Of a stretch of 64,000 nt of DNA, positions 41,708 to 49,591 are shown one piece after another. Where the stretch lies: contig NZ_JADCUC010000002.1 in NCBI RefSeq assembly GCF_016464365.1, positions 62,001 to 126,000 of the forward strand, in the 5' to 3' direction. A program made the translations under genes and the position numbers. Each line of letters starts with the position of its first letter. Within the stretch, counting starts at the first letter, position 1. Origin of the DNA: Sandaracinobacteroides hominis (lineage in GTDB: Bacteria; Pseudomonadota; Alphaproteobacteria; Sphingomonadales; Sphingomonadaceae). The notes under the pieces are model-generated. The model was given only the letters and a program-made list of their open reading frames with translations. It was not told the DNA's origin and did no database searches.

Positions 41708-42204
41708 TGGCTGACAGGCCCGTTTCCGCCCTGATCCGGGGGACGATCTTCGTTCGCGACCTGGATCGGGCGGCGCGGTTCTACGCGGCGCTGGGGTTTG
41801 ACGAGGTCTATTATGAGGGGGTGCTGACGGATGCGTCGGCCTCTACCATCCTCGGCTTTGCCGGATATGGGCCGCTGGCGGTGCGGATCGTGAAAAGCGG
41901 CGGCCCGAACTACGGGATGATCGGGCTGTTCCGCATTGACCCGGCACTGTCGCCCGATGTGGTGCCGATGGCGTCAGGCCCGGCGCGGATCGGCGAGGTG
42001 GCGCTGGTTTTCTATGTGCGGTCGATGGCTGAAACGCTGGCGGCGCTGCGCGCGGCGGGCGCAAGCTGGTCCCCCGAGCCGGAGCTGTTCGTGATGCCGC
42101 ACCGGGCGCAGCAGGAGGTGTGCCTGCGCGACCCGGACGGGGTGTTGCTAAATCTGGTGGAGACGGATCCCGCCGAGCAGGAGCTGACCGGGCGCGAGGC
42201 TTAG
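41707..42204 (+). CDS. Single-domain VOC family protein
   Basis: A 165-residue VOC protein: IRGTIFVRDLDRAARFYAALGFDEVYYEG, ARIGEVALVFYVRSMAETLAALRAAGA and QQEVCLRDPDGVLLNLVE. This is the glyoxalase/bleomycin-resistance/dioxygenase fold, and a His- or Glu-based metal site cannot be fixed from sequence alone. Translationally coupled to DUF1330 and downstream of TonB receptor 2. The last four bases overlap the end of the facing RidA gene. Third VOC gene of the window and the only single-domain one. Confidence 0.85.
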   Translation: MADRPVSALIRGTIFVRDLDRAARFYAALGFDEVYYEGVLTDASASTILGFAGYGPLAVRIVKSGGPNYGMIGLFRIDPALSPDVVPMASGPARIGEVALVFYVRSMAETLAALRAAGASWSPEPELFVMPHRAQQEVCLRDPDGVLLNLVETDPAEQELTGREA

Positions 42205-42554
42205 GCCTGCTTCTTCGCCGCGACGATGATGATCTCCACCTTATATTCCGGTGCTGCCAGTTTTGCTTCTCCGGTGGCGCGGGCAGGCGGGGCGGTTTCG
42301 GAAACCCACGCGTCCCACACCGTGTTCATGCCGGCAAAATCGGCGATATCGGCCAGCCAGATCGTCGCCATCAGGATATGGTGTTTGTCGCTGCCGCAGC
42401 GCTCCAGCAGTTCGTCGATTTCTGCCAGCACAGCCTTGGTCTGCACGACGATATCTTCACCGGGCGCGCCGATCTGGCCCGCCAGATAGATGGTCTGGCC
42501 GTGGATCACGGCTTCGCTCATGCGCTTGCCGGGATCGATCCGGGTGATATGCAT
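42201..42554 (-). CDS. RidA-family (YjgF/YER057c/UK114) imine deaminase-like protein
   Basis: A 117-residue protein: GKRMSEAVIHGQTIYLAGQIGAPGEDIVVQTKAVLAEIDELLERCGSDKHHILMATIWLADIADFAGMNTVWDAWV, with a C-terminal strand KVEIIIVAA. RidA proteins are trimers that hydrolyse reactive imines and enamines from PLP or flavin enzymes; many catabolic RidA homologues act on pathway enamine or aminoacrylate intermediates. The usual Arg in the C-terminal catalytic motif (R....V) is not present: the strand reads LAAPEYKVEIIIV, so the enzyme may be of an Rid subgroup without deaminase activity. GGAGCGAAC precedes ATG 42554. It follows the GPH transporter gene on the same strand by 51 bp. Confidence 0.85.
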   Translation of the reverse strand: MHITRIDPGKRMSEAVIHGQTIYLAGQIGAPGEDIVVQTKAVLAEIDELLERCGSDKHHILMATIWLADIADFAGMNTVWDAWVSETAPPARATGEAKLAAPEYKVEIIIVAAKKQA

Positions 42555-42605
42555 GTTCGCTCCTTGGTTCGATCTGGCGACAAGTGCCATACCCAACAGG
42601 TCGCT

Positions 42606-43958
42606 TCAATCGCGCGAGCGGAACTTCAGCAGGATCAGGCAGGCGATGGTGCTGAGCACGGCAGGGCTGATGCCGAAGGCGACCATGACGCCGGTCATCG
42701 CCTGATCGGTCTGCGGCAGGCCCTGCACGGCCTTCATGGAATCGAAGCCGAACAGCGAGAGGACGATGCCCACCAGCAGCGTGCCGCCGAGTGCAAAGGC
42801 GATCTTGTCCACCGCAATCCAGGTCGCGGAATAGAGGCCGGCGTTGCGTTCGTCCTCTGCGGCGAAATCGGAGACCATCGAGAAGCCCAGCATCGACCAG
42901 CCGGACTGGCCGACGGCAGCAATGAAGGAGATGATGAAAGCAGTTGCGATGCCCCAGCCGGCGGCGAAGGCCCAGACGGCATAGCAGCTGCCATAGAGGG
43001 CTGCCGCGATCAGGAAGCCGGTCACCTTGTCGACGCGCTTTGCCACCTGCACCCACAGCGGCTGGGCTATCACGATGCCGAGACAGGCGGCGCCGACGAT
43101 GCCGCCGATCAGCTGCAGCGCATCGGTGCGGCCCATGTTGTAGGTGAGGAAGTAGAGCATCGAGGCAAGCGCCATGCCGCTGCCGGTGAGCAGCAGCAGG
43201 TTGGCGGAGATGAGAGTCGCGAAGCGCGGCTGGGTGAGGACGGCAATCGCCTGGCGGAAACTCATCCGCTCCAGCCGTTCAGCCAGTGCCGTTGGTTGCG
43301 GCGTGGATTTCACCCGGCCCGTGGCGATGAAGGTGACCAGCAGAGCTGCCGGGCAGACGATGGCGAGCACGATGGACATCTTTTCGAACGCAGCCTGATC
43401 GCCGCCGAATGCGCCGACCAGATAGGGAGCGATCATGCCGGAGAAGGTGATGCCGATGGCGGTGAAGACCAGCCGCCAGGCCATGATGACGTTCCGTTCC
43501 TCGGGCGAGGAGGTATATTCGCTGGCCATGGCGAGATAGGGCACCGAGAAGGCCGCGAACACGCCCATATACAGCGCGAAGACGGCAGACACATAGGCGA
43601 CCTTCAGCGTGGTGGAGCCCGCCGGCACATGGAACAGCAGCACCATGGCGATGGGCGCGCCGACGACGCCGACCAGCAGCCACCAGCGGCGGGGAATCTT
43701 GTGGCGCCAACGGTCCGAGTAGATGCCCACCAGAATATCGGCGGTCGCGCCCCACACCAGCTTGGGTATGAAGATCGCCGCGCCTGCCAGCGCCGGGGCG
43801 ATGCCCAGCACGTTGGTCATGAAGAAGAGCAGCAGCAGCGAGGGCAGTTCGCGGAAGATCTGCCCGGCGATCTGGCCGAAACCATAGCCGATCTGCACCC
43901 CCAGGCCGGCGCGGGGGGCAGGGGCTTCGGCGGCAGTCAGGGTGGCGGCTTCTGCCAT
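42606..43958 (-). CDS. GPH (glycoside-pentoside-hexuronide) family cation symporter-like transporter
   Basis: A 450-residue MFS_2-type carrier: GYGFGQIAGQIFRELPSLLLLFFMTNVLGI, LVWGATADILVGIYSDRW (the GPH D-P/S-DR loop), SVPYLAMASEYTSSPEERNVIMAWR, and VSDFAAEDERNAGLYSATWIAVDKIAFALGG late in the protein. Family members take up sugars or glycosides with Na+ or H+, but many sphingomonad homologues lie in clusters for other compounds. It probably forms a unit with the RidA gene and is divergent from methyltransferase B, with a TATCCG palindrome between them. Confidence 0.88.
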   Translation of the reverse strand: MAEAATLTAAEAPAPRAGLGVQIGYGFGQIAGQIFRELPSLLLLFFMTNVLGIAPALAGAAIFIPKLVWGATADILVGIYSDRWRHKIPRRWWLLVGVVGAPIAMVLLFHVPAGSTTLKVAYVSAVFALYMGVFAAFSVPYLAMASEYTSSPEERNVIMAWRLVFTAIGITFSGMIAPYLVGAFGGDQAAFEKMSIVLAIVCPAALLVTFIATGRVKSTPQPTALAERLERMSFRQAIAVLTQPRFATLISANLLLLTGSGMALASMLYFLTYNMGRTDALQLIGGIVGAACLGIVIAQPLWVQVAKRVDKVTGFLIAAALYGSCYAVWAFAAGWGIATAFIISFIAAVGQSGWSMLGFSMVSDFAAEDERNAGLYSATWIAVDKIAFALGGTLLVGIVLSLFGFDSMKAVQGLPQTDQAMTGVMVAFGISPAVLSTIACLILLKFRSRD

Positions 43959-44037
43959 GGTGCGAACCTTCGGCGATTTGATTTGGGTAAACGACTAGGG
44001 TCCCTGGGTAGCCGCATGGCCATCGCCCGGCTCTTAT

Positions 44038-44054
44038 TGTCCGCGTGGTGGATA
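44038..44054. promoter_or_regulatory. TATCCG-N5-YGGATA palindrome, site between GPH transporter and methyltransferase B
   Basis: TGTCCGCGTGGTGGATA matches 11 of 12 fixed positions, 75 bp upstream of the methyltransferase ATG and 80 bp from the transporter start. Bases 44041-44056 are identical to 7098-7113 in front of TonB receptor 1. Confidence 0.65.
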
Positions 44055-44128
44055 GCGCAACCTTGGGGTGCTTGCATCGGCGAGGCCTGGCGAACAAGTA
44101 TGGCGGACATGGAGATGGAGTCCCGGTG

Positions 44129-45361
44129 ATGCTCAACACGTTCCAGCAGGCCCAGCATCCGGCGCTTCCGCGCGCCACCCATGACGAGGCAGCGCGCGAA
44201 GAATTCACCAAGAGCTTCAAGCAGTTCATCCAGCAGGGGCTGCTGCCGGGGCTGACGCCAGTCTATCGCACCCGGGTTTCCGCGAAGTTCGAGAAGGAAC
44301 ATGGCCGGGCGCCGGCCGATCGCCGCGACATCCGCTCGGGCATGGTCGAGGACCTCTATTTCCAGCACTATGCGGCAGCAAACCGCATCGCCCAGGAGCT
44401 GCTGTGGGAGTCGGTGAACGTCTCCATCGAGCGGCAGCTGCCGGAACTGACCGAGACGGCGGCGACGCTTTCGAAGGGCGCCAAGGCCCGGCTGGACATT
44501 CCGGAGGACTTCGTGCCGCCGCGCTATGTCACGGCGGTGGACATCCACTGCATGCCCGGCGGCTACACCACCGAAGTGCAGCCGGCCGATATCGCCGCGG
44601 GCGCGCTCTATGATCGCGGCGTCTATCTCTATTCCATGGGCTATATGGGGCCGCTGAACGACGACATGGGGCGTTCGGTCTGCAACTATATCAAGCGGAA
44701 GATGCCGGAATTCAAGCCGCGCCGCATCCTGGACATGGGCTGCACCGTCGGCCACTCGACGCTGCCGTTCAAGGAGCTGTTTCCCGACGCCGAGGTATGG
44801 GGGATCGACGTCGGGGCGCCCGTGGTGCGCTATGCCCATGCGCGGGCTGCCGGGCTGGGCCTGGATGTGAACTTCGCGCAGATGAATGCGGAAAAGACGC
44901 GCTTTCCGGATGGCTATTTCGACCTCGTCGTCAGCCATATCCTGCTGCACGAAACCAGCGGCAAGGCGATGCCGAAGGTGTTTCAGGAATGCCATCGGCT
45001 GCTGAGCCCCGGCGGGTTGATGATCCACGCCGACCTGCCGCCGTTCGACCTGATGGACCCCTTCACCCAGTTCATTCTCGACAACGAGACCTGGTACAAC
45101 AACGAACCCTTCTGGGGCGCCATGCGCGAGATGGACCAGTTCGCGCTGGCGGAAAAGGCCGGCTTCAACCGCGCCGACACGAAGTTCGACACGGCGCCGA
45201 TGGCGGTGATGGAGTTCGCCGGCACCCAATCCGAAGGCTATAGCGCGGAAGCGGCGAGCGCCGTTGCCGAACGCGAGTTCACGGCGGGCGAATATGCCCC
45301 CGGCGGAGGCTGGGAAGTGCTGATCTCGCAGAAACCCCTTTCGCAGGCAAAGGCAGCATGA
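44129..45361 (+). CDS. SAM-dependent class I methyltransferase B
   Basis: A 410-residue protein homologous along its length to methyltransferase A (20609-21817). The helical N-terminal 190 residues carry the shared segment PRYVTAVDIHCMPGGYTTEV; motif I is ILDMGCTVGHSTLP at 200-213, with IDVGAPVVRYAHARAAG and RLLSPGGLMIHADLPP after it. ETWYNNEPFWGAMREMD corresponds to AFYNNEPFWSRMHEMD in copy A, which may form the substrate pocket. Function: methyl transfer to an unknown small molecule. ATG 44129 has GGAG upstream. Coupled by ATGA to a small coiled-coil gene, the same arrangement as copy A. Confidence 0.85.
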   Translation: MLNTFQQAQHPALPRATHDEAAREEFTKSFKQFIQQGLLPGLTPVYRTRVSAKFEKEHGRAPADRRDIRSGMVEDLYFQHYAAANRIAQELLWESVNVSIERQLPELTETAATLSKGAKARLDIPEDFVPPRYVTAVDIHCMPGGYTTEVQPADIAAGALYDRGVYLYSMGYMGPLNDDMGRSVCNYIKRKMPEFKPRRILDMGCTVGHSTLPFKELFPDAEVWGIDVGAPVVRYAHARAAGLGLDVNFAQMNAEKTRFPDGYFDLVVSHILLHETSGKAMPKVFQECHRLLSPGGLMIHADLPPFDLMDPFTQFILDNETWYNNEPFWGAMREMDQFALAEKAGFNRADTKFDTAPMAVMEFAGTQSEGYSAEAASAVAEREFTAGEYAPGGGWEVLISQKPLSQAKAA

Positions 45362-45723
45362 GCTTCACGACGACCGAACGACCGCATGTGGTGAAGGACG
45401 CGCGCGGCAAGCGCCCGAGCTTTTATGAAGCGCCCGGCATGGACCAGGCGATGTCGATGATCATGGTGCTCGCGAACGAGATTTCCGTGCTGCACGACCG
45501 GCTGGATTCGACCGAGCGCGCTGCCAGGGAGCAGGGGCTGGATCTGGCCGCCGGGATCGAGGCACTGGTGCTGGACCAGCAGGCGCTTGAAGCGCGCGAG
45601 GCCTGGCGGCAGGATTTCCTGGAGCGGCTGTTCTACCTGATGCGCAAGGACGCAAGCGAAGCGGCACAGGCGGATTCGGCTGCGAAATATGCCTCCACCA
45701 TCGCGGAAATCGCAGAGGGCTAG
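45358..45723 (+). CDS. Small coiled-coil protein paired with methyltransferase B
   Basis: A 121-residue helical protein: GKRPSFYEAPGMDQAMSMIMVLANEISVLHDRLDSTERAAREQG, then an Ala/Glu/Leu-rich helix and a third helix. No known domain was recognised. It shares with 20256-20612 the N-terminal GKRP(S/Y)F, the position of a long amphipathic helix (VLANEISVLHDRLDSTER versus AIAQELAVTRQRADTLER) and the partner gene, but overall identity is low. It starts in the methyltransferase stop codon (ATGA). Likely a subunit or chaperone of the methyltransferase; inference from context only. Its stop overlaps a decayed gene remnant on the other strand. Confidence 0.7.
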   Translation: MSFTTTERPHVVKDARGKRPSFYEAPGMDQAMSMIMVLANEISVLHDRLDSTERAAREQGLDLAAGIEALVLDQQALEAREAWRQDFLERLFYLMRKDASEAAQADSAAKYASTIAEIAEG

Positions 45724-45868
45724 AGGATGCGAGCCTCGCGGAGGTAGCTGAAATCGCCTTCGCCCGGCCAGTTCCTGCCATCGGGGAAGCGGAGTTCGAT
45801 TCCGGTGAGGTCGGCCGGGTCTTGAGCTCGATCCGGACATGGCCGCAGAGGCAGGCAAGGTTGATCAT
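45720..45868 (-). pseudogene. Remnant of a short Cys-motif protein (possibly GFA family), frameshifted
   Basis: An ATG at 45868 begins MINLACLCGHVRIELKTRP, which looks like the start of a glutathione-dependent formaldehyde-activating (GFA) type protein, where a CxCG motif opens the zinc site. The frame then drifts, but shifting one base gives DLTGIELRFPDGRNWPGEGD and FSYLREARIL ending in a TAG at 45720, which reads like a natural C-terminus. At under 50 codons in total, it appears to be two ends of a gene joined after loss of the middle. The family assignment is tentative. Confidence 0.45.
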
Positions 45869-45891
45869 GCCGGCCTGCTACCAGATGGCCG

Positions 45892-46785
45892 CTACTTTCG
45901 GGAGAGGCGGAAGGGGCCTGCGTCGCTGAGGCTGTTTTGCAGCGACTTGCCCGCTGCCTTGTCGCCCGACCCATAGGATTTCAGGAACAGGGTGGAGAGG
46001 CGGCCTGCCTCGGCCAGTTCCTTCAGCTGCGGCGGGCCGGGGACGTCCGGGCGGCAGATCGCGCCGCCGAAATAATGGTCCACGCCGTCGATGACGAGGG
46101 CGTAGCGGCTGTTGCCCGGCGCTGCCTCTTCGAAGGCGGCGAGGTGGGTGCCCCAGCCTTCGGGGTCGACCGGCGCGCCGGGTGGGCCGGGTGGAACGTC
46201 CTTGGTGCCGGTCTGGATGAAGGCGGGGGTGGCGAGCGTGGCGAAGCCTTCGCGCGCGATCAGGCCGGGCATCGGGCCGGGCGGCGAAAAGGCGACGACG
46301 GCCTTGGCCTTGGCATCGCGGAGCGGCGGGGAGAAGCCTTCGGGCGGCGTGGAGGAAGCGCCGCCAAGCGTCAATGCGACGAGGCCGCCATAGCTGTGGC
46401 CGGCGGCGAGATAGGGCTTGCCGACATGGGCGGAAAGCGTGCGCATGTCCTGCAGTCGTGCACCCCAGCTGGCCATTGGCGGATATTTGGCGGCGTCGGG
46501 ATGTTCGCGCGAATCGATGTGCAGCGGCGCGAAGATATCGAAGCCCGCTGCGATCCAGGGGGCATAGAGATCGGTGTAGAAGCGCGGCGCGGAAAAGGCC
46601 CCGTGCGAGAAGAGGATGGTACCGCGAGAGCGACCCTGCGCGGGCCAGTGGCTGATCTGGGACGGGCGGCCGGTCGCGGTCTTCAGGGTCAGCGCCAGCG
46701 GCTCGGCTATCGCCGCGGCCCGCAGGGGAAGGGCGGTGGCGGCGAGCGCGCCAAGAAGCGCGCGGCGATCTAGCTGAAACGACAT
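45892..46785 (-). CDS. Tat-exported alpha/beta hydrolase (PAF-acetylhydrolase/dienelactone hydrolase-like)
   Basis: A 297-residue hydrolase. A twin-arginine signal (LDRRALLGALAATALPLRAAA) predicts periplasmic location. The fold is shown by GTILFSHGAFSAPRFYTDLYAPWIAAGFDIFAPLH, nucleophile Ser131 in AAGHSYGGLVAL, and DGVDHYFGG near residue 240 providing the catalytic His. This is an esterase or lactonase of platelet-activating-factor acetylhydrolase or dienelactone hydrolase type. ATG 46785 is the only sensible start. It is divergent from the FAD monooxygenase at 46988 with a palindromic site between. Third exported enzyme with a Tat-type signal after the two DUF1838 proteins. Confidence 0.88.
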   Translation of the reverse strand: MSFQLDRRALLGALAATALPLRAAAIAEPLALTLKTATGRPSQISHWPAQGRSRGTILFSHGAFSAPRFYTDLYAPWIAAGFDIFAPLHIDSREHPDAAKYPPMASWGARLQDMRTLSAHVGKPYLAAGHSYGGLVALTLGGASSTPPEGFSPPLRDAKAKAVVAFSPPGPMPGLIAREGFATLATPAFIQTGTKDVPPGPPGAPVDPEGWGTHLAAFEEAAPGNSRYALVIDGVDHYFGGAICRPDVPGPPQLKELAEAGRLSTLFLKSYGSGDKAAGKSLQNSLSDAGPFRLSRK

Positions 46786-46834
46786 CGGCCGAGCCTAGGC
46801 CCGATATGCCTGCCTGCGCCATCCCCGCGCTGCT

Positions 46835-46851
46835 TCTCCGACAGACGGAGG
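46835..46851. promoter_or_regulatory. TATCCG-N5-YGGATA palindrome, site between Tat hydrolase and FAD monooxygenase
   Basis: TCTCCGACAGACGGAGG matches 9 of 12 fixed positions. Its core TCCGACAGACGGA differs by one base from TCCGACAGGCGGA upstream of IclR. It lies 50 bp from the hydrolase start and 137 bp from the monooxygenase start. Confidence 0.5.
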
Positions 46852-46987
46852 AAACCGCCTGAAGTTCAGATTTCCGGCGCTGGCGACCGGCCGATTTTCC
46901 CCGCGTGACGGAGAGTATGGAGGCTTGCCCAAACAGGAGCGGACGGCGGGGGCTAGGTTCGAACCCACAGTTGGCGAAGGTTCCGCG

Positions 46988-48232
46988 ATGGAAATCGCGG
47001 CGCCTCGACCGAAGACCGAGGGGCTGAACTTGATGAAGCGCGTACAGGTGCTTGTTGTCGGAGCGGGACCGGTGGGCACCACGGCTGCCTATCGCCTGGC
47101 GAAGGCAGGCATCGATGTGATGGTGGTGGAGGCCCTTGCCGGTTGCCCGGAGGACATGCGCGCATCGACGATGCACCCCCCGACGCTCGACATGATGGCC
47201 GAGCTGGGCGTGCTGGAAGACCTAGAGGTACAGGGGCTGCGCGCGCCCGTCTATCAGTATCGCAACCGCCGCAGCGGCGAGGTGATCGAATTCGACATGG
47301 CCGAGCTTTCGGACATTTCGCGCCACCCGTATCGGCTGCAGTGCGAGCAGTTCAAGCTGTCGCGGCTGCTGGTCCGGAAGCTGGAGGCGCTGCAGCCCGG
47401 CAGCGTCCGATTCCTGCACCGGCTGGTGGGCTTCGAGCAGGACGCCGACGGGATCACCGCACAGGTCGAGACACCCTTTGCCATCGAGACCATTCGTGCG
47501 GACTATGTGATCGGCGCAGACGGCGCCAACAGCAGCGTGCGCAAGTGGACGGGCACCGAGTTCGAGGGCTTCACCTATCCCGAGCGCTTCCTGACGCTCT
47601 CCACCGCCTATCCGATCGAGAAGCATTTCGACCGGCTGGTATCGGTGAACTATGTCGCCGATGTCGAGGAATGGTGCGTGTTGCTGCGGGTTCCGGCCTT
47701 TTGGCGGATCCTGGTGCCAACGCACAGCGACGTGACCGACGAGGAACTGTTGTCCGACGCCTACAAGGACTCCGTGCTGGATCGGCTGACGCACAACGGG
47801 CCGGCAGTCGCGACCTCGCACCGGACCTTGTATCGCGTGCACCAGCGTGTGGCGAAGAGCTTCCGCAGCGGCCGGGCGCTGCTGGCGGGGGACGCGGCGC
47901 ACCTGAACAATCCGCTGGGTGGCTTCGGCATGAACTCCGGCATCCACGATGTGTGGAACCTGACGGAGAAGTTGCGGGAAATCCTGAAAGACGGCGGCGA
48001 CGGGGACGCCCTGCTGGACCGTTACGACCGGCAGCGGCGGCAGATCGCCCACAGTTTCGTGCAGACGCAGACCATCGAGAACAAGCGGATGATGGAAAGC
48101 GGCAATGGCGAACAGCGCAGCGAAATGGAAATCCAGCTGGAAAGCGTGGTGAAGGACGACGCGCGGCGGCGGGCCTATCTGCTGCGGCAATCGATGTATC
48201 AGAGCCTGGCCGAGGAAGCCGGTATCGGCTGA
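46988..48232 (+). CDS. FAD-dependent aromatic-ring monooxygenase
   Basis: A 414-residue group A flavin monooxygenase: VQVLVVGAGPVGTTAAYRLAKAGIDVMVVEA, a DMRASTMHPPTLDMMAELGV segment as in PheA/MhpA/UbiH-type enzymes, the VIGADGANSSVRK Asp-Gly motif, and ALLAGDAAHLNNPLGGFGMNSGIHDVWNL as the ribityl-binding block. It lacks the C-terminal thioredoxin-like domain of phenol hydroxylase, so it is closer to MhpA- or 4-hydroxybenzoate-hydroxylase-length enzymes. ATG 46988 (GAAGG upstream) is chosen; ATG 47033 directly before KRVQVLVVGAG is possible. It is a single gene ending at structured repeat copy B. Probably hydroxylates a ring carbon of a pathway compound. Confidence 0.9.
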   Translation: MEIAAPRPKTEGLNLMKRVQVLVVGAGPVGTTAAYRLAKAGIDVMVVEALAGCPEDMRASTMHPPTLDMMAELGVLEDLEVQGLRAPVYQYRNRRSGEVIEFDMAELSDISRHPYRLQCEQFKLSRLLVRKLEALQPGSVRFLHRLVGFEQDADGITAQVETPFAIETIRADYVIGADGANSSVRKWTGTEFEGFTYPERFLTLSTAYPIEKHFDRLVSVNYVADVEEWCVLLRVPAFWRILVPTHSDVTDEELLSDAYKDSVLDRLTHNGPAVATSHRTLYRVHQRVAKSFRSGRALLAGDAAHLNNPLGGFGMNSGIHDVWNLTEKLREILKDGGDGDALLDRYDRQRRQIAHSFVQTQTIENKRMMESGNGEQRSEMEIQLESVVKDDARRRAYLLRQSMYQSLAEEAGIG

Positions 48233-48244
48233 GGCCGAAGGCGG

Positions 48245-48431
48245 CTGCGATTAGCGCAAAGCGCTAACTCGCAGACTCGCCGCAAGGCCCGGCCGGCGGG
48301 GCGTGGATGACCATCCACGAACCCGTCCGACGAGCGGGCGTTCCGCCGGAGGCGGACAAGCAAGACCTCCGCAATCTTCCTTCATTCTTCAACTACCCAA
48401 GCACACTCGGCGGCTGTGCCGCCGGCCGTGC
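48245..48431. repeat. Structured intergenic repeat, copy B (between convergent genes)
   Basis: Same layout as copy A (34571-34730): hairpin TTAGCGC-AAA-GCGCTAA (48251-48267), block GGCCCGGCCGGCGGGG, hairpin CGTGGAT-GACC-ATCCACG (48302-48319), ACCCGTCCGACGAGCGGGC, a pyrimidine tract around CTTCCTTCATTCTTC, and a terminal CGGCGGC/GCCGCCG hairpin (48408-48424). Stem bases differ from copy A but pairing is kept, while linkers are nearly identical. It fills the gap between an FAD monooxygenase and the minus-strand operon end. Confidence 0.7.
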
Positions 48432-48677
48432 CTAGTTTAGAAACTGTCGCAGGGCTGAGGCCATCTGCAGGACGCCGACATCGAAAATGTCGCGATCCAG
48501 CTCCGGCACCGCCGGATCACGCTGGGCGACGACATAGGTCCACATCAGGCCGATGTGGGCCAGGATGGCCTCGCCGTCTTCGGTGGGCGTAGGGATATCC
48601 GGCGCCTTCTGCAGGCGCTGAGCCAGTTCCGCCGGCCCGAACACCGGGATGCCGGTGTAGACGACGCGGGCGATCAT
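48432..48677 (-). CDS. Hypothetical 81-residue protein at the end of the PuuE-like operon
   Basis: A short soluble protein (MIARVVYTGIPVFGPAELAQ, then a Pro-rich PDIPTPTEDGEAI and a helical C-terminus ending RQFLN). No family was recognised. It is supported as a gene by the ATGA overlap of its start with the stop of the PuuE-like gene (48674-48677) and by its position as the last gene before structured repeat copy B. Composition matches its neighbours. It could be a small subunit or regulator of the hydrolases. Confidence 0.55.
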   Translation of the reverse strand: MIARVVYTGIPVFGPAELAQRLQKAPDIPTPTEDGEAILAHIGLMWTYVVAQRDPAVPELDRDIFDVGVLQMASALRQFLN

Positions 48678-49591
48678 TCGCTTTCCTCGAAACTGTCGCA
48701 GATGGCGCCGCCCGAAAGAAAGACCGTGGACGGGCGGGCCGTCAGGTCTGCCAGCAATTGTTCGAAGGCGTCGATCCGATAGGGGAGGCCCATGATATAG
48801 GGCGTGAGGTGGAGCGGGAGCATCCGGCCGCCGCCTTCGCGCATGGATTCCGCTGCCAGCCAGTCGTGCGCGTCGAGCATCTGCCGGGCGTAGCTGTCGA
48901 CCGATTGTTGTTGCACCGTGAGGATCTGCCGGTCTGACAGTTCGTGGTTCAGCGGGATGTTGAGAACGCCGTTGGTGAAGCGGTAGGGCAGCTCGTCGTT
49001 CACCCAGTCGCAGCCATAGCGAACTCCCGCTTCGCGGAGCAGGTTGGGCGTGTTCCAGCTTTGCGAGCGGGCGATGGAGTGCCAGCCCTGCGGGCGGGTG
49101 CCTGAGACGGCCTCCAGCGTATCGAGCGATTGCCGGATGAGGGCGCGTTCGTCGGCTTCGGGCAGCGTGCTGGCGATGGTGCCGTTCATGTCGGTGGAGT
49201 GGGCGATGATCTCGTGGCCGGCGGCGACGATGTCGGCGATGATCTGAGGGTAGCGCTCCGCGATGGCGCTGTTGGTGGCGATGGAGGCTTTCACCCTGGC
49301 CTTCGCGAACGCATCCAGCAGGCGATAGAAGCCGACCCGGGTGCCATATTCGCGCGCCGTATAGTGGCGGTAGTCCGGATAGGCCGTCTGCATATGGCCG
49401 GGGGCGCGGAAGGGCGTGTCGGATGGGGTGATCGGGAACCATTCCAGACTGACGACCAGCCAGACGGCGACCTTTGCCTCTCCGGGCCAGCCGATGGGCT
49501 TGCGGTCCTTCAGCGGCGACCATGGGTAGAGATCGTGATCGTAGCCGTGGCGGCGCCTGGGATATTCGAGATAGGCGGGATCTAGGCTCAT
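48674..49591 (-). CDS. Polysaccharide-deacetylase-fold hydrolase, PuuE/cyclic imide hydrolase-like, copy 2
   Basis: A 305-residue NodB-fold protein: GWPGEAKVAVWLVVSLEWFPITPSD at the site of the classical metal-binding strand (SLEW replaces TFDD), YGTRVGFYRLLDAFAKARVKASIATNSAIAERYP, GHEIIAHSTDMNGTI with a candidate metal His, and MLPLHLTPYIMGLPYRIDAFEQLL late in the protein. Resembles PuuE-type allantoinase and cyclic imide hydrolase, opening ring C-N bonds. No signal peptide. It overlaps copy 3 upstream (ATGA at 49588-49591) and the 81-residue gene downstream. Tandem placement with copy 3 suggests either a heteromeric enzyme or two successive hydrolyses. Confidence 0.85.
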   Translation of the reverse strand: MSLDPAYLEYPRRRHGYDHDLYPWSPLKDRKPIGWPGEAKVAVWLVVSLEWFPITPSDTPFRAPGHMQTAYPDYRHYTAREYGTRVGFYRLLDAFAKARVKASIATNSAIAERYPQIIADIVAAGHEIIAHSTDMNGTIASTLPEADERALIRQSLDTLEAVSGTRPQGWHSIARSQSWNTPNLLREAGVRYGCDWVNDELPYRFTNGVLNIPLNHELSDRQILTVQQQSVDSYARQMLDAHDWLAAESMREGGGRMLPLHLTPYIMGLPYRIDAFEQLLADLTARPSTVFLSGGAICDSFEESE

